Below are positions 28,067 to 37,298 of a DNA stretch of 64,000 nt, piece by piece. A program made the translations under genes and the position numbers. Origin of the DNA: G963556115 sp963667375 (lineage in GTDB: Bacteria; Planctomycetota; SZUA-567). The DNA lies in assembly GCA_963667375.1 (NCBI GenBank), contig OY763323.1, forward strand, positions 372,001-436,000, given 5' to 3'. The notes under the pieces are model-generated. The model searched no databases, had not been told where the DNA came from, and saw only the letters and a program-made list of their open reading frames with translations. Position 1 is the first letter of the stretch. Every line of letters starts with the position of its first letter.

Positions 28067-31000
28067 ATGTTTTCAAAATTCTTTATAGACCATCCCCGCT
28101 TCACCATTGTCTTCTGTCTGATTCTGGTTCTGGCCGGGGCAATCTGTATCAACAAGCTCCCGATAGCCTCCTATCCGGACATCGCACCGCCACAGATTGT
28201 AATCTCCGCTTCCTATCCGGGAGCGAGTGCAGAAACTATCGCCGAAACCGTCGCGATTCCAATCGAATCACAGCTCAACAGTGTTGATGATCTGCTCTAC
28301 TTCTCATCCACCTCCAGCAATTCCGGCAGTTATAACTGTAGCGTAACCTTCAAAACCGGTTCCGATTCAGATATGGATATGGTAAATACCCAGAATGCGG
28401 TAAAACTTGCAGAATCACAGCTCCCGGAAGATGTGACTCAGATAGGGCTCACTGTACGTAAGCGCAGCAGTGATATACTCGGTATGTTCGCCTTTAAAAC
28501 CGACGAAAGTGAGATGTCTCTGATACAGCTCAATAACTATGTCTCAACCAACGTCAAAGACCCTGTACAGCGAATAGACGGCGTGGGCAGCGCCAGCATT
28601 ATCTCCGGACGTGAGTTCAGCATGCGTATCTGGCTTGATCCACTGCGTATGGCAGCGATGAACATCTCCACCGATGAAATAAACTCCGCCGTACAGAATC
28701 AGAACATTCAGGCCGCTGCCGGTAACATTGGAGCGGAAGGAAGTAACAAATTTATCGATTACAAGATAAATATTAAAGGTCGTCTGAAAACCAAAGATGA
28801 ATTTGAAAATATTATTATCCGCAATGACAGCAGTGACGGTAGTATCGTAAGGCTCTCGGATATTGCCCGTATCGAACTGGGATCGAAACAGTATTCCGGT
28901 AATGCCTACTATAACAATCAAGACTGTGTGCTTATGGTAATCTACCGTAACTCCGATGCCAACGCGCTTTCAACGATGAATGCAGTCAAGGACAAACTCG
29001 AAGAAGTATCAAAGCGGTTTCCAAAAGGTGTGGAGTATAAAATCGGTTATGATCCGACAAAATTCATTGTTGTATCACTCAAGGAAATCATAATCACTCT
29101 GATTATCGCGATAATCCTGGTTATTGCCATCACCTACCTCTTCCTTGAAGACTGGCGGGCAACCCTGATACCGGCTATCGCCATTCCGGTATCACTGCTG
29201 GCGACCTTCCCGGTAATGCTGGTCATCGGCTTCAGTATCAATACTCTCACCATGTTCGGTCTGATTCTGGTAATTGGTTCACTGGTAGATGACGCTATTG
29301 TGGTGGTTGAAAACACGCAGGCGCTGATGCAGCGCGAAGGTCTCGGTCCGAAAGAAGCGGCGGAAAAATCCATGGGACAGATAACCAGTGCGGTTATCGC
29401 CACCACCCTGGTGACCCTGGCCTGTTATGTACCGCTGGCATTCTACGGCGGTATGGTCGGTGAAATCTATACCCAGTTCGCAGTCACCATGTGTACCTCG
29501 CTCTGCTTCTCAACAGTCGTGGCACTGACACTCAGTCCCATGCTCTGCGCCTACCTGCTCAAGAAGCCAAAGCCCCACACCTTTATCATGTTCCGCATTA
29601 TTGACCGCTTCCTGAACGGCAGCCGCTCAATCTATCTGAGGGGAGTGGCGATGCTTATCAGACGTACGCTGCTTACAGTAATAATATTTGCCGGTGTTCT
29701 GGTAGGAATCTACTTACTCTATAACTCAATACCTTCATCATTCATCCCCGGTGAAGATCAGGGAGTTATCATGTGTAACGTCGAACTGCCGGCCGGTGCT
29801 TCACTCGCCAGAACCGACAAAGCCCTGCGCACGCTTGAGAATATGGCCATGAATATTGACGGTATAACCTCTTGCCTTACAGCTACCGGTTTCAGTGTGA
29901 TGAGCGGTGAAGGTGAAAACGTCGGCTTTGCCGCGATCAAACTCAAAGACTGGGATGAACGTAAAACCCCCGAGCTGCAGCTATCGACAATAATGGGAAA
30001 ACTTCAGCAGAAACTGGCGACCATATCGGCAGCCCGAATTATCTGCTTTACGCCTCCGGCTATTATGGGTCTGGGTATTACCGGCGGCTCATCATTCATG
30101 CTCTGCGCCACCGGTGATGTCGATCCGCAGCAGCTGTCACTGATGTCCAAAAAATATACAATGGAGCTGAATAAACTCCCTGAAACCCTCTATGCGATGA
30201 CCAGCTATAATGCAGATTCACCACAGCTGGAACTGGAGATCAACCGGCAGAAGGCCGAGATGCTTGGAATACCGATTCAGCGGATATTCTCATCACTGCA
30301 GAGTAAGCTCGCATCACTCTACATCAATGATTTCAACTATGCCGGTGAAAATTACTATGTAAAGATGCAGTCAAGCAAGGAATTCCGCGCTTCACTTGAT
30401 GACATCCGTAATATTCAGGTAAAGAGTAATAATGATGACATGATCCCGCTTACCACCTTTGCCGAGATCAAATTCACCGTCGGTCCCAGCCAGCTGCAGC
30501 GTTTTAACAAGATGACCGCCGCAGAATTCAACACCCAGGGTAAACCGGGTGTCAGCAGCCAGACACTTATGGATAAGATTGAGAGTGTCGAACTGCCGAA
30601 GAACTACCACGTGGAATGGACCGGACAGAGCTACCAGGAAAAGGAGAACGAAGGCCAGATCATTACCCTGATGCTGCTGGCGCTGATCTTTGCTTACTTC
30701 TTCCTCGTCGCCCAGTATGAGAGCTGGACCATACCGATCCCGGTAATGCTTGCAGTATCCTTCGCTGTTTTCGGAGCACTGGTCGGACTCAAAGGAACAA
30801 TAATCGCCTACAATAATGGTATCATGAAGAGCATGATTGATATGAGTATCTATGCTCAGCTGGGTCTGGTGATGCTAATCGGTCTGTCCGCCAAGAACGC
30901 GATTCTGATGGTTGAATTCTCCAAGACCGACCGTGAACTCGGCAGTTCTGTTACCGACTCCGCCCTGAATGGTGCCAGACTCCGTTTCCGAGCAGTACTG

Positions 31001-31222
31001 ATGACCGCCTTCTCCTTTATCTTCGGTGTTTTCCCGCTGGTAATCGCAACTGGTGCCGGCGCGGCAAGCCGCCGGGCAATCGGTACCACAACCTTCTCAG
31101 GCATGCTTATGGCGACACTGGTCGGACTCTTCTTCACCCCGGCGCTTTACGCTATATTCCAGAGAATGCGCGAATTCTTCAGCCACAAACGCGCACAGAA
31201 TCGCCTCAAACGCCAGGAATAA
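28067..31222 (+). CDS. RND multidrug efflux permease (AcrB/MexB-like, HAE1 family)
   Basis: This 1051-residue proton-driven transporter has 12 membrane segments and two large periplasmic loops. The first segment with FFIDHPRFTIVFCLI and PIASYPDIAPP at the N-terminus is typical of AcrB. Helix 4 carries GSLVDDAIVVVEN, which includes the two aspartates of the proton relay, and helix 10 carries GLSAKNAILMVEF with the relay lysine. The trimer exports drugs, bile acids or similar from periplasm and membrane. No outer-membrane channel gene follows, so a TolC-like protein must come from elsewhere. Confidence 0.95.
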   Translation: MFSKFFIDHPRFTIVFCLILVLAGAICINKLPIASYPDIAPPQIVISASYPGASAETIAETVAIPIESQLNSVDDLLYFSSTSSNSGSYNCSVTFKTGSDSDMDMVNTQNAVKLAESQLPEDVTQIGLTVRKRSSDILGMFAFKTDESEMSLIQLNNYVSTNVKDPVQRIDGVGSASIISGREFSMRIWLDPLRMAAMNISTDEINSAVQNQNIQAAAGNIGAEGSNKFIDYKINIKGRLKTKDEFENIIIRNDSSDGSIVRLSDIARIELGSKQYSGNAYYNNQDCVLMVIYRNSDANALSTMNAVKDKLEEVSKRFPKGVEYKIGYDPTKFIVVSLKEIIITLIIAIILVIAITYLFLEDWRATLIPAIAIPVSLLATFPVMLVIGFSINTLTMFGLILVIGSLVDDAIVVVENTQALMQREGLGPKEAAEKSMGQITSAVIATTLVTLACYVPLAFYGGMVGEIYTQFAVTMCTSLCFSTVVALTLSPMLCAYLLKKPKPHTFIMFRIIDRFLNGSRSIYLRGVAMLIRRTLLTVIIFAGVLVGIYLLYNSIPSSFIPGEDQGVIMCNVELPAGASLARTDKALRTLENMAMNIDGITSCLTATGFSVMSGEGENVGFAAIKLKDWDERKTPELQLSTIMGKLQQKLATISAARIICFTPPAIMGLGITGGSSFMLCATGDVDPQQLSLMSKKYTMELNKLPETLYAMTSYNADSPQLELEINRQKAEMLGIPIQRIFSSLQSKLASLYINDFNYAGENYYVKMQSSKEFRASLDDIRNIQVKSNNDDMIPLTTFAEIKFTVGPSQLQRFNKMTAAEFNTQGKPGVSSQTLMDKIESVELPKNYHVEWTGQSYQEKENEGQIITLMLLALIFAYFFLVAQYESWTIPIPVMLAVSFAVFGALVGLKGTIIAYNNGIMKSMIDMSIYAQLGLVMLIGLSAKNAILMVEFSKTDRELGSSVTDSALNGARLRFRAVLMTAFSFIFGVFPLVIATGAGAASRRAIGTTTFSGMLMATLVGLFFTPALYAIFQRMREFFSHKRAQNRLKRQE

Positions 31223-31249
31223 ACCGTAAAAATTTATTCCCCCAAAATA

Positions 31250-31291
31250 GAGATCTCCCTGCGGCATTGTCCCGGGGAGGTCTCCTTTTTT
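31250..31291 (+). terminator. Intrinsic terminator of the efflux operon
   Basis: A 10-bp stem GAGATCTCCC / GGGAGGTCTC (one G-U pair; 31250-31259, 31275-31284), followed by C and six T. Confidence 0.85.
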
Positions 31292-31505
31292 AACCATAAA
31301 TTCAATTCCCAAAAAACTTTTTCGCTATAACATTAACTATATCAGCTATTAACATTAAGCGCAAAATATTACAACGTCCTCTGTTAATCAGCACTGTTTA
31401 CAGAAAAACCACGTAAAAAAACACAAAAAACAGCTCATCTGCAATAATGTACTATCCCCTTAACGGCATTATAGTATAATGCCGGAAACAGGAGGAATTA
31501 CAGTC

Positions 31506-32084
31506 ATGAATATACTATTATTTATAATCTGCGGCCTGCTTTTTATTGCCGCACCGTCTGCAGCCGGGAAATATATGAAAGATACCGCCGCAAATCTGAG
31601 TATTGATCATGCTGCCAACTTTGCCTACGGTTTTCTCGCGGCGGTCTTTTTACTGCTGAGCGCTTCAGTTGCACTCAATACGCTGCTCTTCGGCTCTTTT
31701 CCCCAGAGTCTGGGGATCATGAAAATAATCAGCAGCCTCTATCTGCTTTATCTGGCCGCAAGATACAGCTGGAAAATGCGATACGAGGTAAAAGCCCAAA
31801 GAAAACCGACATTTTCTTCAGGGCTTATCAGTGAACTCAGAAATCCGGAGCTGATTATCTTCGCCCTCACCATTATCCCCGGATTTGTCCTGCCGCACTA
31901 CCGCACCATTGCGGATCAGATGTGCTTTGTGCTGCTGCTGACCATCATCTGCTTCATCTTCTGCGCCCTAACAGTTATCCGCGGGAGTAAAACAAAAACC
32001 CGTTTGCAAACCGGGAACAAAACTGTTAATATTATTGTATCTTTATTTCTGATTTATTCGGCAATCTCCGTCTCCGGAATTTAA
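31506..32084 (+). CDS. LysE-like exporter (small membrane protein)
   Basis: This 192-residue protein has about six membrane segments and follows the LysE/RhtB pattern: a short first helix ending in a small-residue segment (IAAPSAAGK, where LysE proteins have PGP), a central LLYLAARYSW, and SGLISELRNPELIIFALTIIPGF (read in two parts), which corresponds to the family's GFLLQLLNPK...LP block. It probably exports an amino acid or related metabolite. GGAGG lies ten bases before the ATG at 31506. The two AraC genes follow on the same strand, and such pairs often form a sensor-exporter module. Confidence 0.68.
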   Translation: MNILLFIICGLLFIAAPSAAGKYMKDTAANLSIDHAANFAYGFLAAVFLLLSASVALNTLLFGSFPQSLGIMKIISSLYLLYLAARYSWKMRYEVKAQRKPTFSSGLISELRNPELIIFALTIIPGFVLPHYRTIADQMCFVLLLTIICFIFCALTVIRGSKTKTRLQTGNKTVNIIVSLFLIYSAISVSGI

Positions 32085-32103
32085 TTACCAATTGGATGAG
32101 AAA

Positions 32104-32952
32104 ATGGATAAATTTATATACCGCAATCATGCGGGCATCACCACCCTCACCGCTTCAATGAGTGATTTCAGCTATAAGCGCCATGCGCATGCCGAGTATT
32201 CTCTCGGGGTTACTCTCCACGGCATTCAGGACTATTATCTGGAAGGAAGCCTGCAATCCTCACACCAGAGCGGGGTCATGCTCTTCAATCCCGAACAGGT
32301 ACATGACGGGCATGCTCACGACCGTAAACAGGGACTGGATTACATCATGCTCTATATCGAGCCCAGCCTCTTTCTTGAAGCTCTGGGAGAGCCGGAATTC
32401 ATCCGGTTCAATTCCCCGATAGTCTATAACCGGGAGCTGGCAGGTGATATCATAAATCTCTATCAGGCTCTGGACACCGGCCGTGAAGAAGCCCTCTGCA
32501 GTGAGCTTCTGCTCAAACTCAGTGATAATTTCTCCAGTAAAAGACTCTATCACCGTGATCTTCCAGATGACAGCTTCCTCAACCGTTCCCGGGAAATGAT
32601 CTATGGCGAACTTGGCGGTGTACTCAAGCTAGACACGATAGCCGGCGAATTCGGAATGAGCAAGTTCAAATTCATCCGCAGTTTCAAAGCCCGCACCGGA
32701 CTCTCCCCCTATCAGTTCTTTCTCAACTGCAAGGTAGTGCAGGCACGCAGATACCTGGATAAGTATCATGACCTCTATGCGGCAATACTGGAATTCGGCT
32801 TTGTAGACCTCTCACATTTTAACCGTAACTTCAAGCGTGTCTTCGGAGTCACCGCCCATGAATATCTGTTGCATACCAGTACCCAGAGACCCAGTCTCTA
32901 TACCGGCAGCAGCCGCTTTACTCCGGTACAGCGGATCCCGTACCTGTCATGA
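32104..32952 (+). CDS. AraC-family transcriptional regulator (paralogue 1)
   Basis: This 282-residue regulator has an N-terminal AraC-type cupin (HAHAEYSLGVTLHG, FNPEQVHDGH) and a C-terminal pair of helix-turn-helix units (about 170-265): LDTIAGEFGMSKFKFIRSFK and the second unit ending in GFVDLSHFNRNFKRVFG. This N-terminal cupin type is usual in regulators next to LysE exporters, and the gene follows the LysE-like exporter by 19 bases. The ATG at 32104 is preferred over the TTG four codons earlier. It resembles the next gene throughout. Confidence 0.9.
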   Translation: MDKFIYRNHAGITTLTASMSDFSYKRHAHAEYSLGVTLHGIQDYYLEGSLQSSHQSGVMLFNPEQVHDGHAHDRKQGLDYIMLYIEPSLFLEALGEPEFIRFNSPIVYNRELAGDIINLYQALDTGREEALCSELLLKLSDNFSSKRLYHRDLPDDSFLNRSREMIYGELGGVLKLDTIAGEFGMSKFKFIRSFKARTGLSPYQFFLNCKVVQARRYLDKYHDLYAAILEFGFVDLSHFNRNFKRVFGVTAHEYLLHTSTQRPSLYTGSSRFTPVQRIPYLS

Positions 32953-33057
32953 TATTCAGTATTACCGGCAACAATATGAAACCTAGGAACAACTGGCATA
33001 AGAATATTTTTAACCTGAAACGCAGATAACATCTATTTAATAACACACAGGCAGACC

Positions 33058-33846
33058 ATGACTCAGGAAAATTTTTCATATCAGACGCTTTCAGGCGTAA
33101 CTGCACTTTCGGCAAATATCCGTGATTTCGTGCATAAAAAACATTCTCACGAAGAATACTCTCTCGGAGTCACCCTGCACGGAACTCAGGAATTTTATAT
33201 AAACGGGGAAACACACGCCATAAAAGATAGTGGAGTAATGCTCTTCAATCCCGGCGACCTTCATTGCTGCCTTCCGGGAAAACGTCGGACAAATCTGGTA
33301 TACACCATGCTCTACATACAGCCCGAGCTCTTTGCCGCGGCAGCGGATGAGAAATACCCGCTCAGACTTACCGCCCCGGTAAGTCACGACTCGAAACTTG
33401 CCCGGGATATCATCAATCTTTCTACTGCAGTTCAGCATAGTAAGAATGACTCCCTCTGCCACGAGCTTCTTATCAAGCTCTGCTCCAACTTTACCAGCCG
33501 TAACCACAATAACAGGAGCAGCTGTGACAACAGTTTTCTACAAAAAGCCAAGGACATGATCTACTGCGAACTCGGGTGCGTCCTCAAACTCGATAATATC
33601 GCCGCCGAATTCAACATGACAAAATTCCAGTTCATCCGTAATTTTAAAGCCCACACCGGTATGTCCCCATACCAGTTTTTCCTCAACAGCAAGATAATCC
33701 GCGCTCGAAAACACCTGGAAGCCGAGCGTGACCTCTACGCTACCGTCCTAAAATTCGGTTTTGTCGATCTTTCACATCTCAACCGCCACTTCAAACGTAT
33801 CTTCGGCGTAACCGCCCACGAATATCTTACCAGTAGCCGGGGATAA
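33058..33846 (+). CDS. AraC-family transcriptional regulator (paralogue 2)
   Basis: This 262-residue regulator is built like the gene before it: SHEEYSLGVTLHG and FNPGDLH in the cupin, LDNIAAEFNMTKFQFIRNF and GFVDLSHLNRHFKRIFG in the helix-turn-helix units. Both end with VTAHEYL. The matching blocks across the full length show a tandem duplication with divergence, concentrated in the ligand-binding half, so the two probably respond to different signals. AGG lies before the ATG. A terminator-like hairpin follows at 33941. Confidence 0.9.
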   Translation: MTQENFSYQTLSGVTALSANIRDFVHKKHSHEEYSLGVTLHGTQEFYINGETHAIKDSGVMLFNPGDLHCCLPGKRRTNLVYTMLYIQPELFAAAADEKYPLRLTAPVSHDSKLARDIINLSTAVQHSKNDSLCHELLIKLCSNFTSRNHNNRSSCDNSFLQKAKDMIYCELGCVLKLDNIAAEFNMTKFQFIRNFKAHTGMSPYQFFLNSKIIRARKHLEAERDLYATVLKFGFVDLSHLNRHFKRIFGVTAHEYLTSSRG

Positions 33847-33934
33847 TTTTTTACCCGCTGAAAGAAAAAAAGCAACCATTTCAGTACCTCAAATTTTAAC
33901 CTGCTTTCACCTTCAGTACCCAAAAACAGGAAGT

Positions 33935-33970
33935 AAAAAAACCGGCTCCAGGCATAAGTCTGGAGCCGGT
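33935..33970 (-). terminator. Intrinsic terminator of the lacI-gatZ transcript
   Basis: A perfect 11-bp stem ACCGGCTCCAG / CTGGAGCCGGT (33941-33951, 33960-33970) that on the minus strand runs directly into a T run. It also lies downstream of the AraC gene and could serve both directions. Confidence 0.8.
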
Positions 33971-34006
33971 CAAGTCAACCACAACAAAACAGAGTAAAAA
34001 ACTTTT

Positions 34007-35296
34007 TTACTCAGACATACCGCAGGCACGGGCATAAACCGCCACCACCTCCTGTACATAATAATTTATAATACTGGCCGGAGTCTTACTTATCTCACCA
34101 CGCTGCACCGCGTCGAACACCGCCGGCAAATACTGGCTGAGCAAAGTGATCGGAATATCCGCACCTTCAAGATTTGACTCTAATTTCTCTACCGCCGCCT
34201 GGAGACGGCTGTCAACCCAGTAATAACGGATACGGTCACTCAGACTATAGCGCCGCTTGAGCCATTTCTCACCGTCACTGCCAGCGTAATACTTACTCCA
34301 GTACTTCGGATTCTCCTGCATCACCTCTTCAAGCACAGTACTCAGACCTGAACACTCAGCGACCATACCCGCCTGCTGCATCTCCTGCTCGATAGTCTCC
34401 AGACCGAAGAGCACCTCACGATAGGCATAAGTCAGATACGGTCCGACCTTTAGAATGGCAAAATGATCCTCAACTAGAGCGGTCAGTGACGCTTCACGCT
34501 GATAATCGGTGGAATGTGCTTCAAAGGCAAGCCCGGTATAATCGGTAATGGTATTCTTCAGTTCCACTGCCTTCTCCCGGTCATACTCATAAATACTGTC
34601 ATCACCAAATTCAACTCCGGGCTGCACGACCACGGCAATCACCCGTTCCCAGGCCGCAGTCAGTTCCTTATCCATAAACGCCTTCCGGAACTCCTCAATA
34701 GTCTCACGTACCGCCCCGGCACTTGTGGGCTGCATCTCCTCTTTCTCCTGCATTCCTCCCGGAATCGGCACCTCGGTTCCGATGACATACACCGGTCTGA
34801 CACCGCCCGCAGGTACAGATGCCTCAGCAACAGCACAGAGTTCCGCCGCCCGGGCCGCAACAACCGCATTGGCCAGCGGCTTATGCCGGTCACCGGCATC
34901 GTCCTTACAGAACATACTGGTATCAAGGTGAATCTTACTGTATCCGGCCGCAACATACTGCCTGATCAGTTCACGGCTGTTCGCCATCGCCTCAGCTGCA
35001 TCCAGACTCTGCCAAGCGTTCGGTCCCAGATGATCCCCTCCCAGAATCAGCTTATCCGCCGGGAAAGACATCTCACGCCCGATTCCCCGCACATAAGCCA
35101 CAAAATCCACCGGCTTCATCCCGGTATAACCGCCGAACTGATCGACCTGGTTGGAAGTAGACTCAATAAGCACCAGAGAATCATCCTTGAGCGCCTGCGC
35201 CATTGCCGCCCTGATAATAACCGGATGCGCGCTGCATATGGAGTATATGCCTCTGCCCTTTCCGGCTCTGTTTTCCTCAATAATTTTTCTTAACAT
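34007..35296 (-). CDS. GatZ/KbaZ-like protein, probable D-tagatose 6-phosphate 4-epimerase
   Basis: This 429-residue protein spans the whole GatZ/KbaZ family (usual length about 420). Conserved parts include GIYSICSAHP, STSNQVDQFGGYTGM, ILGGDHLGPNAWQ, IHLDTSMFCKDD and the C-terminal region. GatZ was named as the non-catalytic partner of the class II tagatose-bisphosphate aldolase GatY, but no GatY is present here. Stand-alone members reported in Agrobacterium polyol pathways epimerise tagatose 6-phosphate to fructose 6-phosphate, which fits the adjacent tagatose-kinase-like gene. The ATG at 35296 has AAGGG eight bases upstream. It follows lacI by 63 bases in the same transcript. Confidence 0.82.
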   Translation of the reverse strand: MLRKIIEENRAGKGRGIYSICSAHPVIIRAAMAQALKDDSLVLIESTSNQVDQFGGYTGMKPVDFVAYVRGIGREMSFPADKLILGGDHLGPNAWQSLDAAEAMANSRELIRQYVAAGYSKIHLDTSMFCKDDAGDRHKPLANAVVAARAAELCAVAEASVPAGGVRPVYVIGTEVPIPGGMQEKEEMQPTSAGAVRETIEEFRKAFMDKELTAAWERVIAVVVQPGVEFGDDSIYEYDREKAVELKNTITDYTGLAFEAHSTDYQREASLTALVEDHFAILKVGPYLTYAYREVLFGLETIEQEMQQAGMVAECSGLSTVLEEVMQENPKYWSKYYAGSDGEKWLKRRYSLSDRIRYYWVDSRLQAAVEKLESNLEGADIPITLLSQYLPAVFDAVQRGEISKTPASIINYYVQEVVAVYARACGMSE

Positions 35297-35359
35297 TTCT
35301 GCCACCCTTATCACTGCAGCCTGTGCCGCAATACCCAAAAATAAATTTATATATTATTA

Positions 35360-36385
35360 TCACAATGCTTCATAGGTTTTAATATCAACACCGGTATTAT
35401 AAATCTCCTTATCCGGTTTTTCATTCTTGAAAATATAGTTGAAAAGGATCTTGACCGGCAGTGATCCCTGAATATACGGATTCTGACCGATCGAGAAATT
35501 AATCACCCCCTCCTTCATCAGACTGATTACCGGATCAACCAGATCATGACTGACGACCTTGATCTTCCGGGCTTTGCCGACCTCATTCAGTGCCCGCCCG
35601 AGGCCACTCACCCCGCCACCGGTTATATAAATTCCGCTCAACTGCGGATACAGCTTGCAGTAAGCTTTGACAATATCATACGACAACTCATCCTTATCCT
35701 GATTTTCATCGATAGATACGGTCTGAATACAGGCGCCGGACTTTCCCAGCATCGACATGAACCCGGTCAGTCGGCTCTGATGACACTTCAGTTTGAGCGA
35801 GCTGATAATCACCGCAATCTGGCTCTCTGCCGGTACAATATTCTCCAGCAGGCTGAAGGCCACCCTTCCTGCCTTCTCATTATCCTGTCCGACAAAGCAG
35901 AGACGCTCGGTGTTGAAGATATCCGAATTAAAGGTCACAATCTTGATTCCCCTGCGGATCAGTCTGTTAATACAGTCACGCACCAGCTCTGAATCGATCG
36001 GCACAATCGCAATCCCGTCGACACCCTTTTTCTCCAGACGGCTGAGCAGCTTTATCTGCTCCTCGGCATTGAGAGTGCTTATCACCTCAACCTCCAGGGT
36101 CAACCCGAAATGCCGCAGTTCTTCATAGGCATCAGCAACCCCTTTTTTAATCTCCGCCACAAACGGATTGAAATCAGGAGCGAGAACCACACTTATCGTA
36201 ATACACTTGGCATTACTGCTCAACGCTTTTGCCGCCAGATTCGGCTTGTAATCAAGCTCATTGATAATTCGCAGTACCTTAGCCTTGGTTTCGGGGGTTA
36301 CATTCGGACGGTCATGCAGCACCCGGTCAACCGTACCCCGGGATACATTCGCCAGCTCAGCAATCTTCTTTATCGTAATTTTCAT
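35360..36385 (-). CDS. LacI-family transcriptional repressor
   Basis: This 341-residue regulator has the N-terminal LacI helix-turn-helix (IKKIAELANVSRGTVDRVLH, residues about 5-24), a hinge helix (KPNLAAKALSS), and a periplasmic-binding-protein-like sugar domain. A palindrome TGTGCACGAACACA lies at 36526-36539 just past its own promoter, so autoregulation is likely, and two more copies precede other genes of the cluster. The likely effector is a ketose or ketose phosphate of this pathway. AAGG lies eight bases before the ATG. Confidence 0.92.
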   Translation of the reverse strand: MKITIKKIAELANVSRGTVDRVLHDRPNVTPETKAKVLRIINELDYKPNLAAKALSSNAKCITISVVLAPDFNPFVAEIKKGVADAYEELRHFGLTLEVEVISTLNAEEQIKLLSRLEKKGVDGIAIVPIDSELVRDCINRLIRRGIKIVTFNSDIFNTERLCFVGQDNEKAGRVAFSLLENIVPAESQIAVIISSLKLKCHQSRLTGFMSMLGKSGACIQTVSIDENQDKDELSYDIVKAYCKLYPQLSGIYITGGGVSGLGRALNEVGKARKIKVVSHDLVDPVISLMKEGVINFSIGQNPYIQGSLPVKILFNYIFKNEKPDKEIYNTGVDIKTYEAL

Positions 36386-36525
36386 ACAAATAACCTTACA
36401 TACCTTGAAACCTCTCGGTATGGTATTATCCTGCAGCGCTTGTACTTTTCAGATACCCTGTCCACAAAGCGAGAGAGCCATCTCCGGCAAAAAAGCCAGA
36501 GAAACGGGCAACTTATGCCCAATAT

Positions 36526-36539
36526 TGTGCACGAACACA
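36526..36539. promoter_or_regulatory. LacI-type operator, site A (lacI-gatZ)
   Basis: TGTGCACGAACACA is one of three matches to TGTG(N2)CGA(R)CACA. It lies about 14 bases downstream of the -10 of the minus-strand promoter at 36554-36581, over the expected start of transcription, as for classical autoregulating repressors. Confidence 0.7.
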
Positions 36540-36553
36540 TATATTATGCAAAA

Positions 36554-36581
36554 AATATATAATATGATAATATTACCGCAA
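36554..36581 (-). promoter_or_regulatory. Promoter candidate for lacI-gatZ
   Basis: On the minus strand: -35 TTGCGG (36576-36581), a 16-base spacer, -10 TATATT (36554-36559). Operator site A follows directly. Confidence 0.5.
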
Positions 36582-37024
36582 AAATCCCTTTATGCAAACC
36601 TTTTAATCATTCACCCCTGCAAAAATTTGCAAAGCGCTTACCAAATTATCATTATAACTATTTAAACAATAAAACGTTACCAATAAAAGCTTTTTTTACA
36701 AATTATAATCCGGGATATCCCTATCCCAACAACTTCAGAATAAGCGATAACAAATCCGCTAACTTTGCAGGGATCACCTGCAGCCGACATACGCATTTCC
36801 GCACAGCCAATCAGCCCTTTGACAGCCACTACTCCCCCTTTGAACCCCGGCCACGTTCATATCATTCGGCAGCAGAATTAAATTTACCCAAGCTCATTTT
36901 CAGAGGAAAATTACGACCCAGAGCGATTATGTGCAATAATATACAACTGCTTTACTCTCAACACACTATGCCATAATATCACCGGCTGATAATTTACAGT
37001 TACAGCTAAAAATTCTAAAATTAA

Positions 37025-37053
37025 TTGCGAAACCGGAATCCGTAGTGTATACT
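37025..37053 (+). promoter_or_regulatory. Promoter candidate for the kinase-epimerase operon
   Basis: TTGCGA (37025-37030), a 17-base spacer and TATACT (37048-37053). Operator site B starts ten bases downstream of the -10, over the expected start of transcription. Confidence 0.6.
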
Positions 37054-37062
37054 TATAAAAAA

Positions 37063-37076
37063 TGTGTGCGAGCACA
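37063..37076. promoter_or_regulatory. LacI-type operator, site B (kinase-epimerase)
   Basis: TGTGTGCGAGCACA, second copy of the motif, placed at about +1 to +15 of the promoter at 37025-37053. Repression by the LacI protein would block initiation here. Confidence 0.72.
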
Positions 37077-37298
37077 TTTATATTCCGTGTGGTCACAGCT
37101 ATACAGAATTACACCACTGCTGACAACCCCACAAAATATGTACAATATAAATCACCGCAGAATATGCTGACTGTGATCGGTATTCAACACCGCAAGCAAC
37201 CGTTCCTGTTTCTCATATCAGCATAATACTGCAATATGCTTGAACTTAGAGTGAGTATATATATTTATTTACCGTTAGTGTGAAAGGAAAATCCAGAG

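Larger units (their letters stand above)
36386..37298. other. Divergent control region between lacI and the kinase gene
   Basis: About 910 bases without a supported gene. It contains the lacI promoter (36554-36581, minus) and operator (36526-36539), and the kinase promoter (37025-37053, plus) and operator (37063-37076). The kinase transcript would have a leader of about 240 bases. Between the two promoters (36610-36990) I see no gene or RNA. Confidence 0.6.

Noticed and set aside
34514..35293. 259-codon frame antisense to the GatZ-like gene
   Set aside because: Shadow frame within a well-supported enzyme; composition is artificial, rich in Arg, His and Pro.
36627..36644. cre-like sequence TTGCAAAGCGCTTACCAA near lacI
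   Set aside because: Only half symmetrical and a single copy; no evidence for a global regulator using it.
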